Assembly (NCBI GenBank): GCA_023386835.1 | Contig: JAEWIY010000017.1 | Location: forward strand, 1-26,922 | Direction of reading: 5' to 3' | From: Verrucomicrobiota bacterium | GTDB lineage: Bacteria > Verrucomicrobiota > Verrucomicrobiia > Opitutales > Opitutaceae | Length of the DNA stretch: 26,922 bases | Part shown: piece after piece, positions 7,478 to 15,395 of the stretch | How positions within the stretch are numbered: position 1 is the stretch's first letter | Layout of the letters: the number at the start of each line of letters is the position of its first letter | Program-made: the position numbers and the translations under genes | The notes under the pieces: model-generated | The model's input: the letters and a program-made list of their open reading frames with translations, nothing else | Database searches by the model: none | What the model was told of the DNA's origin: nothing

Positions 7478-8062
7478 TTAAATGTGATAGTCCGGGAGCA
7501 GATTGGAGATGATGCCGTCCACGGCCTGGCGGGTGCTGGCGGCCACGGGCGCGGCGACCACGGGAGCGCCGAGACGCTTCCGACCAACCACCATTGGTTG
7601 GGAGAACGGGAGCGGCAGGCCGTCGCGCCGCAGCTTGCGCAACGTGACATTCACCACGTCCGCGAGCGTGTAACGGTCGAGGATGGCCGCGATGGCGTTG
7701 CGCACATCCAGCATGATCATGCGCAGGCCGCAGTGGTCCTCGTCCGGGCAGGTGCAACGCTCGTAACTCGATTGCGAAACGCATCCGATCGGAGCGAGCG
7801 GACCATCGATCAAACGGACAATTTCCCCGATCCGGATGTCACGGGCGGGCTTGGCGAGACGGTAGCCGCCGAACTTGCCGCGCCGGCTTTCCACATACCC
7901 GGCCGCTCGCAACTCGAACATGATCTGCTCGAGAAACTTGATCGGAATCAGCTCAACATCAGCCAGTTCGGTGACCTGAACCAGCTCGCGCTGAACCTCT
8001 TGGGCGATGCCCAAGTCGATCAAGGCGCGGAGCGCGTATTCACCTTTCCGGGAGAGCTTCAT
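7478..8062 (-). CDS. Rrf2-family transcriptional regulator with a Cys cluster
   Basis: A 194-residue cytoplasmic regulator. The winged helix is at residues 1-70 (MKLSRKGEYALRALIDLG at the start, then FLEQIMFELRAAGYVESRRG and GGYRLAKPARDI), diagnostic for Rrf2 (CymR, IscR, NsrR). Between the wing and the dimerisation helix lie C94, C103, C105 and C111 (spacing C-x8-C-x-C-x5-C), where IscR and NsrR carry Fe-S-ligating cysteines. A roughly 40-residue tail (about 155-194), Ala/Val-rich in its middle, extends past the usual family length. Position at the head of the sulfate operon fits a CymR-like regulator of sulfur uptake that probably controls its own operon. Whether it binds an Fe-S cluster or senses cysteine synthesis is inference. 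Confidence 0.88.
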   Translation of the reverse strand: MKLSRKGEYALRALIDLGIAQEVQRELVQVTELADVELIPIKFLEQIMFELRAAGYVESRRGKFGGYRLAKPARDIRIGEIVRLIDGPLAPIGCVSQSSYERCTCPDEDHCGLRMIMLDVRNAIAAILDRYTLADVVNVTLRKLRRDGLPLPFSQPMVVGRKRLGAPVVAAPVAASTRQAVDGIISNLLPDYHI

Positions 8063-8502
8063 TGGCTACTGGTTTAAAGCTTACTTGGTTGGTAGACATT
8101 GAAGGGTCAAGCGGGTTTCTTTGGGGTTCGCCGAATTTTTCGAGGCTGCGTGCTGCAGCCGATCGCGCTGCGCCCCGCGTCCAGCCCCCGATTGTGGCCC
8201 AGCCGGCGGACGTCATTGATCAACGGACACGCGAGCTCCGCGCGGGGTGGAGCATTGAGCGCACTCTGCGGCTGAATGGGTGGCGGTTGGGCTCACCACG
8301 GCAGCGCTGGCGGTGATGCGAGACTGCCGGCGAGGCCTTGCCACCTGTCTCGGGTGGGGATTTTTCCTCCTGCTGCCTTCGACGGATTTGATCCGCCGCT
8401 GCCGCTCCTCAGGCAATGGGCGTCCGGAGGCGGGCTGAGATCGACCGGGAGAGACTCCGGCGCCCGCAGCGCTCCCTGCGACGCGCGCCGAGGCTCTTCA
8501 GG
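8063..8502. other. 440-bp non-coding stretch between the sulfate and nos loci
   Basis: I see no convincing gene. A 67-codon minus-strand frame (8213-8416) is Arg/Pro-rich and looks like a chance frame. The right part follows the SCO stop; the left part must contain the Rrf2 promoter. Reading toward Rrf2 there is TTGACC, later followed by an A/T-rich stretch (TAAGCTTTAAACC) just before the ATG, but the spacing is not a clean sigma70 fit. An imperfect hairpin spans 8319-8352 (CGAGAC pairing with GTCTCG, with GGCGA/TTGCC inside). On the plus strand TTTTT follows it at 8361-8365. I could not match it to a known riboswitch. Confidence 0.5.
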
Positions 8503-9393
8503 TCATTCACCTCGGTGGGCGGGCGGAGTTGCCGCGGTGGCGGCCCGCAAGCCGGCGAGCACATCCTCGGCCGAACCGCTTTGGCCGCGCCAGATTTCGA
8601 TCAGGCCCAACTCCGGCCCGAGCAGGGCGGTGGCCAGCGTGTGATCGATCGTGGTCCCGTTGCTTTCCGCGAAGACTCCGAACGCCTGCCGAAGCCGGTC
8701 GATTTCCTGGCGTGAGCCGGTGGCGAGGAGCCAGCGTGACGGTTTGGCTCCGTAGCGCTCACCGTAGGCGCGCAGAATGTCGGGCTGGTCGTGCTCGGGA
8801 TCGATCGTGACACTGAGCAAGCGGGTCGGCGGCAGATCGCCGGCCGTTTCGAGCCGGTGCTGGAGCTTCTGAAATTCAGCTGACACGCGCGGGCAGAACT
8901 CAGGCACGGGGCACCGCGTGAAGATGAACGTGAGCACCGTGTACGAGCCCGCCAACTGTTCCAATGAGAGGCGCGCGCCATTTTGATCCACCAGATCAAG
9001 CGATGTCAGCCGGTCACCGGGACGCAGGCGGGAGGCGCGCGCTGCCGGTGCCTGGAGGCGGGTGGAATCGGGCGGCGTCGCTGGAGCGCGCCCCAGCACC
9101 TCGAAACGCGAGGCCGACGACGTGTCGCCGACCCGAAATTCGAAGCGGACCACATCACCCGGCCGCAGCGCCCGCACTTCCGGCGTCACCGGCTGAGCGA
9201 CGAAAAAAGGCATGGTCATGGCAGGCATGAACCCGGGGATCTCCTCATGTTCGATGACGATTTCGCCTTCGGAGACGGGGCTAACGACGACGCCCTGCAC
9301 CGTGAAGGCGCGCTCGTTGACCGCCTGTCGGCAGCCGGCGCCGCCCGACCCAAGCACGATCGCGACGAAGAACCATTGCAGCAGGGAACGCAT
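8503..9393 (-). CDS. SCO1/SenC-family copper lipoprotein with N-terminal CusF-like domain
   Basis: A 296-residue lipoprotein. The signal peptide ends in a lipobox (GGAGC, C21), so it is probably membrane-anchored and periplasmic. Residues about 30-100 resemble the CusF copper-binding domain: H49, then a loop PGFMPAMTMPF with M56, M59 and M61. Residues about 125-285 are a SCO/thioredoxin fold. FIFTRCPVPEFCPR holds C161 and C167, and IDHT (H251) supplies the third copper ligand of SCO proteins. The cysteines are spaced CxxxxxC rather than the classic CxxxC. I chose the ATG at 9393 because it places the signal peptide at the N-terminus; an upstream start adds 19 charged residues. Divergent from the azurin-nos operon, it is a plausible copper donor for NosZ CuA. 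The family is known for CuA assembly in cytochrome oxidase; the NosZ role is inference. Confidence 0.85.
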   Translation of the reverse strand: MRSLLQWFFVAIVLGSGGAGCRQAVNERAFTVQGVVVSPVSEGEIVIEHEEIPGFMPAMTMPFFVAQPVTPEVRALRPGDVVRFEFRVGDTSSASRFEVLGRAPATPPDSTRLQAPAARASRLRPGDRLTSLDLVDQNGARLSLEQLAGSYTVLTFIFTRCPVPEFCPRVSAEFQKLQHRLETAGDLPPTRLLSVTIDPEHDQPDILRAYGERYGAKPSRWLLATGSRQEIDRLRQAFGVFAESNGTTIDHTLATALLGPELGLIEIWRGQSGSAEDVLAGLRAATAATPPAHRGE

Positions 9394-9522
9394 TCCTTCC
9401 GGACCCGCAGTCTTCCAGCGGGTTCGGTGTTTCGGCCTCGCCGGGAACATTACCGTCGAACCGCTTACTCTGCTGGGTCCGGCTTCGCCTCGGCCATCGT
9501 GGCCACAACCCCGAAGTGCACT
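9394..9522. promoter_or_regulatory. Divergent promoter region between SCO and the azurin-nos operon
   Basis: These 129 bp separate two divergently transcribed gene sets and must hold both promoters. I found no FNR-type TTGAT-N4-ATCAA box. A short inverted repeat, GGCCA-TCG-TGGCC (9492-9504), lies 18 nt upstream of the azurin ATG and could be a small hairpin or operator. No confident -35/-10 pair is visible. Confidence 0.4.
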
Positions 9523-10083
9523 ATGAAGCTACGCCCCCACGTCTCAGCGCTTGCGCTCAGCGTCGTCCTGCTGGTGACCGCGTGCGGTCGCAAAGAGGAT
9601 TCCGCTGTATCGCAATCCCCGGCCGGCTCGAACGCCAGCCCGTCCACCTCCGGCAGCACCGCCGGTCAACCGGCCTCGAGCAGCACGGCCACGCCGGCCA
9701 GTGGCCAGCAGATCGAAATCACCGGCAACGACACGATGAAGTTCTCGCTGGGCGAGATTCGGTCGAAACCGGGTCAACCGCTCACCGTGACCCTGCGAAA
9801 CGTCGGCACGATGCCGAAGTTCTCGATGGGTCATAATTGGGTGCTCCTGAAGAAGGGCGCCGACGTGGAGAAGTTCGTGGCGGAGGCGGCGAATGCTGCC
9901 ACCACCGACTACATCCCCAAGTCGCTGCAGGGGGACGTGCTCGCGCATACCAAGCTGCTGGGGCCCAAGGAGTCGGATTCAGTGACGTTCAACACGCCGT
10001 CTGAACCCGGCCGGTACATCTTCCTCTGCTCGTTCCCCGGCCACTACCAAGTCGGCATGCGAGGCGAACTCATCGTCGAATAA
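9523..10083 (+). CDS. Azurin-like blue copper lipoprotein
   Basis: A 186-residue type-1 copper protein. The signal peptide ends in a lipobox (LVTAC, C21). A Ser/Thr/Pro/Ala-rich tether (residues about 25-62) then leads to an azurin domain of about 124 residues. Copper ligands are all present: H104 in SMGHNWVL, and C169, H174 and M179 in FLCSFPGHYQVGM. The design suggests an electron carrier tethered to a membrane with a flexible arm. It is the first gene of the nos operon, 9 bp before nosZ, so it probably delivers electrons to the CuA site of NosZ; that is inference from position. I chose the start at 9523 because it gives a proper lipoprotein signal; the longer frame runs back through the SCO gene. 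Confidence 0.92.
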   Translation: MKLRPHVSALALSVVLLVTACGRKEDSAVSQSPAGSNASPSTSGSTAGQPASSSTATPASGQQIEITGNDTMKFSLGEIRSKPGQPLTVTLRNVGTMPKFSMGHNWVLLKKGADVEKFVAEAANAATTDYIPKSLQGDVLAHTKLLGPKESDSVTFNTPSEPGRYIFLCSFPGHYQVGMRGELIVE

Positions 10084-10092
10084 GGAGCCGCC

Positions 10093-11985
10093 ATGCAGCC
10101 ATTTTTCTATCGGTCCGCGGCCGCGCTGGCGGTCGCGGTGGTGTGGGTCGGGTGCGGACGCCCGGGGGACGGAGCGCGCAAGGGCCAGGCGGACGGCAGA
10201 TCGGCGGCCGAGCGGACGTATGTCGCGCCGGGCGAAAAGGACGAGTTCTACCTGTTCTACTCCGGGGGCCATTCCGGCCAGGTTTTTGTCGCCGGCCTCC
10301 CGTCGATGCGGCCGATCATCACGATTCCCGTGTTTACGCCGCATCCGGGCACTGGATACGGCTTTGACGATGAGACGCGCGAGATGCTGGGCGGCTTTAC
10401 CTGGGGCGATGTGCATCACCCGGCGCTCTCGCAGACAGAGAGCCAGTATGACGGGCGATGGCTGTTCGTGAACGACAACGCGAACAACCGCGTCGCCCGC
10501 ATCGACCTGCGGGACTTCAAAACCAAGCAGATCCTCGGCCCCATTCCCAACTCGAGTGGTAACCACGGCTCGTCTTTTGTCACCGAGAACACCGAGTACA
10601 TCCTGGTGGCGACGCGTTTCTCGGTGCCGTTGCCAAAGGGCTCGTACGCGGACCCGGCGGAGTATGCCGAGCGTTATCAAGGCATGGTCAGCGGCATCCG
10701 GGTCGATCCCAACTCGGGCGAGATGAGTGTGGGCTGGCAGATCCTCACGCCGCCCTTCAACTGGGACCTCGGCTCAACGGGCAAGGGACCGAGTTCCGGA
10801 TGGGCGTTCTGGACCTCGTACAACACCGAGATGGCGCACGAGACGCTCGAGGCGAATGCTTCGCAACTGGATCGTGACCTCGCCGCGGTCGTCAACTGGC
10901 GCGCCGCCGAAGCTGCGGTGCGCGACGGCAAGGCCCAGGACATGGGCGGCGTGCCGGTGATCGACCCCGCGAAGGCGCCGGGAGTGATGTACTTCCTGCC
11001 GGTTCCCAAATCGCCGCACGGGATCGATGTCGATCCCTCGGGGAAGTGGGTGGTCGCCGGCGGCAAACTCCAGCCGACCGCACCGGTCTTCAACTTCGAG
11101 AAGCTGAAGGCGGCAATCGACAACCGCGATTTTGAAAGCGAAGTGCGCGGTGTCCCGGTCATCAAATACGAATCCGCGCTGGAGGGCGAAGTTCCCGTGG
11201 GCCTGGGTCCGCTGCACACCCAGTACGACGGCAAGGGCAACGCTTACACTTCACTCTTCATCGAGTCGGCCATCGCCAAATTCAAGCTGCCGCCCTGGTC
11301 GGACGAGGAGCGGCAGGACCTGAACCGCGTCGTCCTCGACAAGATACCCGTGCATTTCAACATTGGTCACCTTGTGGTCGCGGGCTCCGACACCCGGCAG
11401 CCCTATGGCCGCTACATGGTGGCGGGCAACAAGCTGTCCAAGGGCCGTCATCTGAGCAGCGGTCCAACCCAGCCGGAGAGCAGTCAGCTCATCGACATCA
11501 GCGGGGAAAAGATGGAGATGCTGTACGAGACCTTCACGGATCCCGAACCGCACTTCATGCAGATCCTCAAGGCGGATGCGATCCAGCCGATCGAGGTGTA
11601 TCCACGTGCCGAGAACAAGCACCCGAACGCCGTCTGGGCGGCCGAAGACACCGGGGTGACGCGCAACGGCACCACCGTCGAAGCGAAGGTGATGGCGATC
11701 CGCAGCCGCTTCATCCCGGAAAAAATCGAGGCGCAGGAAGGCGACACGATCGTCGTGCACATCACGAATGTTGAGCAGACGACGGACATGATCCATGGTT
11801 GGGGGCTGGTGGAGCACGATGTGAACATCATCGTCGATCCAGGTGAGACCAAGACGGTGCGTTTCACCGCCGGCAAGGGCGGGGTGTTTCCGTTCTATTG
11901 CACCAACTTCTGCTCGGCGCTGCACCAGGAAATGCAGGGCTACCTCGCGGTTCGGCCCCGCGGAGGTGGCGCCGGTTCGCCCTGA
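10093..11985 (+). CDS. nosZ: Nitrous-oxide reductase, clade II (Sec/lipoprotein type)
   Basis: A 630-residue enzyme reducing N2O to N2 in the periplasm. The N-terminus has no twin-arginine motif. It is a Sec-type signal with a possible lipobox (VVWVGC, C21), as in clade II (atypical) NosZ. Seven candidate CuZ histidines are present with nearly the spacing of known NosZ: H108 and H109 (DVHHP), H158 (GNHG), H309 (SPHGID), H375 (PLHTQYD), H426 (NIGH) and H487 (EPHF). The C-terminal cupredoxin domain holds CuA: H568 (MIHGWG) and C603, C607, H611 and M614 in FYCTNFCSALHQEM. A Shine-Dalgarno AGGAG precedes the ATG. The gene looks intact and functional. It is followed after 2 bp by nosB. Confidence 0.97.
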   Translation: MQPFFYRSAAALAVAVVWVGCGRPGDGARKGQADGRSAAERTYVAPGEKDEFYLFYSGGHSGQVFVAGLPSMRPIITIPVFTPHPGTGYGFDDETREMLGGFTWGDVHHPALSQTESQYDGRWLFVNDNANNRVARIDLRDFKTKQILGPIPNSSGNHGSSFVTENTEYILVATRFSVPLPKGSYADPAEYAERYQGMVSGIRVDPNSGEMSVGWQILTPPFNWDLGSTGKGPSSGWAFWTSYNTEMAHETLEANASQLDRDLAAVVNWRAAEAAVRDGKAQDMGGVPVIDPAKAPGVMYFLPVPKSPHGIDVDPSGKWVVAGGKLQPTAPVFNFEKLKAAIDNRDFESEVRGVPVIKYESALEGEVPVGLGPLHTQYDGKGNAYTSLFIESAIAKFKLPPWSDEERQDLNRVVLDKIPVHFNIGHLVVAGSDTRQPYGRYMVAGNKLSKGRHLSSGPTQPESSQLIDISGEKMEMLYETFTDPEPHFMQILKADAIQPIEVYPRAENKHPNAVWAAEDTGVTRNGTTVEAKVMAIRSRFIPEKIEAQEGDTIVVHITNVEQTTDMIHGWGLVEHDVNIIVDPGETKTVRFTAGKGGVFPFYCTNFCSALHQEMQGYLAVRPRGGGAGSP

Positions 11986-11987
11986 AC

Positions 11988-12620
11988 ATGGCGAGCCGCT
12001 TCCGCGAGCTGCTGCGGCGTGAACACGCGTTGCTCCGGCGCCCATTGAGCGTCGGGGCGCGCGTCCTCGTGCTGCTGGGCGCCGGTTGCCTCGTGCTCGC
12101 CCTGCTCCTTCCGTTGTGGAGAATCGAGCTGGTGGCCCCCCAGTATCAGGAAGGGCTTTCGCTGCACATCTACTCATACCAGCTGGTCGCCGGCAACAAC
12201 GGGCAGGACCTGCACGAGATCAACGGCCTCAACCACTACATCGGCATGAAGCCGATCGAAGAGGCTGATTTTGTGGAGATGCGCTGGGTGCCGTTCGCCC
12301 TGGGCGTATTCATCCTGCTCGCACTGCGCGCGGCCGTGCTCGGCTCGATTGGCAGCGTCGTCGATCTGCTCGCCCTCTATCTGTACTTCACGGCGTTCTC
12401 CTTTGGCAGCTTCTATTACCGGCTCTACACGTATGGCCATCGGCTCGATCCACGTGCTCCGGTTACCATGGAACCGTTCATGCCGAAAATGCTTGGTCGC
12501 CAGCAGATCGCCAATTTCGAGCAGAGCAGCTGGCCCGACTGGGGCACGTTGCCGCTTGGTCTGTTCCTATTCCTCTTGCTGGGCGCGATCGGGTTGTCGC
12601 GCCGGGAGCCCGTGTTGTGA
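11988..12620 (+). CDS. nosB: NosB-like membrane protein of clade II nos clusters
   Basis: A 210-residue integral membrane protein with a basic N-terminus, a first helix at about residues 24-46, two adjacent helices at about 98-145 and a last helix at about 180-202. Between helix 1 and helix 2 lies an extracytoplasmic loop of about 50 residues with LNHYIGMKPIEEADFVEM. Proteins of this size and topology directly after nosZ are characteristic of clade II nos clusters, where they are called NosB; their function is unknown. The ATG lies 2 bp after the nosZ stop. The 3' end overlaps the nosD start (GTGA). The name rests on position plus topology, with no catalytic motif to confirm it. Confidence 0.72.
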   Translation: MASRFRELLRREHALLRRPLSVGARVLVLLGAGCLVLALLLPLWRIELVAPQYQEGLSLHIYSYQLVAGNNGQDLHEINGLNHYIGMKPIEEADFVEMRWVPFALGVFILLALRAAVLGSIGSVVDLLALYLYFTAFSFGSFYYRLYTYGHRLDPRAPVTMEPFMPKMLGRQQIANFEQSSWPDWGTLPLGLFLFLLLGAIGLSRREPVL

Positions 12621-13900
12621 ACTTCCGGCGACTGAGCGTCTTCGTCTTTCTGGTGATCGTCCCCATGACGAGGGGGCAGACCTTTGACCTCGCGCGGGAG
12701 CTGGAGCGCACTCCGCCCGGCGGCACCCTGGTCGTGCCCTCGGGCCAGCACCGTGGCCCCTTCGTGATCCGGCAGCCGTTGCGGATGTGGGGACAACCCG
12801 GGGCAGTGCTGGTCGGTGACGGTCTCACGCATGTGGTGCAGATCCGCGCGCCTGACGTGGAATTGGCCGGCTTCATCATCCGTCATTCGGGATCGGACCT
12901 GTCGAAGGATCACGCGGGAGTTCACATCGCCGGTCCGCGAGCGCTCGTCCGTGACAACACGATCGTGGACTGCCTGCACGGCATCTACGTTTATGCGGCC
13001 GACGAGGTGCGGCTGCTGCACAACGTCATCCGTGGCCGGGCCAACGTGGAGGCGATCAGTGACCCCGTCACGCGGGGCATTCCGCTGACGAGCGCTGAAC
13101 TGTGCGCCGATCCGATTGGGCAGGATCAGCGGGGCAACGGGATTCACCTTTGGAAGTCGGTCGGCCTGGAGATTGCGGGCAATGACATCCGCGGCACGCG
13201 GGACGGGATCTATTTTTCGTTCACCGACCGGACGTTGGTCCGCGGCAACGTCATCAGCCAGGTCCGATACGGGCTGCATTACATGTATTCGGATGAGAAT
13301 ACGTTCGAGGACAACCTTTTCACCGACAACGCGGCTGGGTCGGCGTTGATGTTTTCCGCGGACCTCCGTCTCACGGGCAACCGCTTCGTCGCCAATCGCA
13401 GCCATCGTGCCTACGGTCTGTTGATGCACTCGGTGGACCGCACGGTGGTCGAACGCAATGTGATCGATGGGAATACCGTGGGCGTCTACCTCGAGAGCAC
13501 GAACCAGAACCGTTTTATTGGCAATCGGATCACGGGCAACTACGTCGGCCTGCGCTGCTCACAGAGCTCGAGTGACAACGCCGTGGCCGGGAATGTATTC
13601 GACCGCAACCTACACCCGGTCGAGACCACCGGCGTGACGCCGGACAATCGGTGGGAGCTGGACGGGCAGGGCAACTACTGGGCGGGCGCGTACCGATTGG
13701 ACCTCGACGAGGACGGCATCACCGATCTGCCGCATCACGAGATCGACCTTTTTGGTGGCTGGCGGCGCGACTTTCCCGAGATTGCTTTGCTCTCGGGCAG
13801 CCCCGGCGAGCGGCTGATGCGGTTCATCTACAGCCGCTCCCGGGTGCCCGGGCTGCCGGGGATCACCGACCCGCATCCGCTGGTGCGCGCGGCTCCATGA
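12617..13900 (+). CDS. nosD: NosD, periplasmic copper-processing beta-helix protein
   Basis: A 427-residue secreted protein with a short signal peptide (cleavage near RGQ). It is built of right-handed parallel beta-helix repeats of the CASH type. Repeated N-x-I/V/F turns recur every 22-25 residues (VRDNTIVDCLHGIYV, IAGNDIRGTRDGIYF, VRGNVISQVRYGLHY, VERNVIDGNTVGVYL, FIGNRITGNYVGLRC). The sequence HYMYSDENTFEDN is typical of NosD. NosD works with the NosFY ABC transporter in CuZ maturation, probably in sulfur or copper delivery. The GTG start overlaps the nosB stop by 4 bp. Length is normal. Confidence 0.93.
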   Translation: MNFRRLSVFVFLVIVPMTRGQTFDLARELERTPPGGTLVVPSGQHRGPFVIRQPLRMWGQPGAVLVGDGLTHVVQIRAPDVELAGFIIRHSGSDLSKDHAGVHIAGPRALVRDNTIVDCLHGIYVYAADEVRLLHNVIRGRANVEAISDPVTRGIPLTSAELCADPIGQDQRGNGIHLWKSVGLEIAGNDIRGTRDGIYFSFTDRTLVRGNVISQVRYGLHYMYSDENTFEDNLFTDNAAGSALMFSADLRLTGNRFVANRSHRAYGLLMHSVDRTVVERNVIDGNTVGVYLESTNQNRFIGNRITGNYVGLRCSQSSSDNAVAGNVFDRNLHPVETTGVTPDNRWELDGQGNYWAGAYRLDLDEDGITDLPHHEIDLFGGWRRDFPEIALLSGSPGERLMRFIYSRSRVPGLPGITDPHPLVRAAP

Positions 13901-14592
13901 TAGAGGCGCGGCAGATCGGAAAGGCGTTCGGACGACAGGTCGTGCTGCGAGGGCTGGACCTCACCGCCCCACGCGGCGCCGTGAGCCTGCTGCTCGGCGA
14001 CAACGGCGCCGGCAAAACGACGCTGCTGCGCATCGTGGCGGGTCTGTCGCGCCCGGACGCCGGTTACATCCGGCTAAACGGATACGATCTGCAGGCCTCG
14101 CCGCGGAACGCGCTGGCCCAGCTCAGCTTCCTGCCTCAGGCGCCTCGATTTCACGCGCGCCTGACGACGCGGCAGGTGCTCCACTACTATGCGAGGCTGC
14201 GGAACCGCTCCACGGACGAGGCCGAAGAGGAACTGGCGCGCTGGGCGCTCACCGAACACGCGCGGCATCGCACGGCTGACCTGTCCGGAGGACTGCGGCA
14301 ACGGCTCGCGCTGGCGATTTGCGCGTTGGCGCGCGCCCCCTTGTTCGTGCTGGACGAACCCGGCCTGAGCCTCGACCCCCACTGGCGGGCACGGCTGCAG
14401 GAGTTCCTGGCCGAAGAGGCCGCGCGCGGAGCGACAGTCCTGGTGGCCACGCACCTGCTCGGCGAATGGGAGGGCCGCGCCGACCGCGCCTTCGTGCTCG
14501 AGCACGGTGCGGTGGCGCGCGAGGCACCCGTCGACGCGTTGCGCGACGCCTTGGTTGTGCGCGCGAGTGAGCGCCCGCCGCTGCCCCGATGA
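13897..14592 (+). CDS. nosF: NosF, ABC ATPase for NosZ maturation
   Basis: A 231-residue cytoplasmic ATPase. It has Walker A GDNGAGKTT, signature LSGGLRQRLALAICAL, Walker B LFVLDEPGLSLDP and switch histidine VATHLLGEWE. The protein is shorter than typical NosF (about 300) because it ends soon after the nucleotide-binding domain, without a long C-terminal extension. It powers the NosDFY complex needed to assemble the CuZ sulfide cluster. I chose the ATG at 13897 because it gives a standard ABC N-terminus (MIEARQIGKAFGRQVVLRG) and an ATGA overlap with nosD. The 3' end overlaps nosY by another ATGA. Confidence 0.92.
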   Translation: MIEARQIGKAFGRQVVLRGLDLTAPRGAVSLLLGDNGAGKTTLLRIVAGLSRPDAGYIRLNGYDLQASPRNALAQLSFLPQAPRFHARLTTRQVLHYYARLRNRSTDEAEEELARWALTEHARHRTADLSGGLRQRLALAICALARAPLFVLDEPGLSLDPHWRARLQEFLAEEAARGATVLVATHLLGEWEGRADRAFVLEHGAVAREAPVDALRDALVVRASERPPLPR

Positions 14593-15395
14593 AGCCCCGC
14601 GGCGTCTCCCTGTTCCAAGCCTCATGGGCGACCTTGCGACGCGAATGGCTCAGCCATCGGCTCAACCGGTTCCTCTATTGGCACCTGGGGCTTTTGGCCG
14701 CCGCCGGCATTCTGGCGCTGCTGGTGGCACCGGAGAACTCGGAGCGGGGCGTCGCCTGGTTTCTCCTCCATGGCGTGCTTTATGTGGTTTCGCTCTCGTC
14801 CGTCCTGCTCGGCTTGAGCTCGGCGCAGGCTGAAATGGACGAATTGCCATTCCTGGCCACCCAGCCGATGGGACTGGGCTCCTGGCTGGCGGGCAAGGCG
14901 GTCGGGTTGGTGGGCGTGGTGCTTCCGTCGGGCTTGCTGCTGGTCGTGCCGTGGCTGGTCCTGCACGGCTGGTCGGGCGTGTTGGTGACCTTTGCCCTCG
15001 CGAGCGCGGCGGTTTGTGTCGCGCTGACGTTGCTCGGGCTCGCGGTGGGGTTGTGGGTACGTGAATCCGTGCGGGCACTACTGACGGCGGTGGGAGTGTG
15101 GTTTGTGCTCTTGTTCGGGACGGATCTCCTGTTGCTGGTAGCCGCCGGGTCCCCGTGGATTCGGGAACATCCCGGCTGGTGGGTCGCTCCCTTGATGCTC
15201 AACCCGCTCGACGCCCTGCGGGTGCTCACGATGCTGGCCGTTGAGGGCGCCGCGCTCAGCACCCTTCGGGCTTCTCCTTTGGTGCAGTGGTGGGCGGGTC
15301 ATCCCGTCGCCTGGCTGGCCAGCTGCGTTGGCCTCTGGTGTGTGTTCCTCTACCTGGTCGCTTGGGCGGCCACTCGGCGCATCCGCCGCAGTTAG
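14589..15395 (+). CDS. nosY: NosY, ABC permease for NosZ maturation
   Basis: A 268-residue polytopic membrane protein with about six hydrophobic segments, beginning with a cytoplasmic amphipathic stretch (FQASWATLRREWLSHRLN) as in ABC-2 permeases. LGLSSAQAEMDELPFLATQP and VAPLMLNPLDALRVL are typical of NosY. It forms the membrane part of NosDFY. It is the last gene of the nos operon. Its TAG stop overlaps the stop codon of the convergent GntR gene, so no terminator separates them. No nosL or quinol-dehydrogenase gene follows. Confidence 0.92.
   Translation: MKPRGVSLFQASWATLRREWLSHRLNRFLYWHLGLLAAAGILALLVAPENSERGVAWFLLHGVLYVVSLSSVLLGLSSAQAEMDELPFLATQPMGLGSWLAGKAVGLVGVVLPSGLLLVVPWLVLHGWSGVLVTFALASAAVCVALTLLGLAVGLWVRESVRALLTAVGVWFVLLFGTDLLLLVAAGSPWIREHPGWWVAPLMLNPLDALRVLTMLAVEGAALSTLRASPLVQWWAGHPVAWLASCVGLWCVFLYLVAWAATRRIRRS

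Noticed and set aside
8280..8370. Possible cobalamin, SAM or SAH riboswitch suggested by GCCACC and GAGG-like words
   Set aside because: The required conserved blocks and their order are not present on either strand.
8213..8416. 67-codon minus-strand frame between the SCO and Rrf2 genes
   Set aside because: Arg/Pro-rich low-information protein, no ribosome site, no family resemblance.
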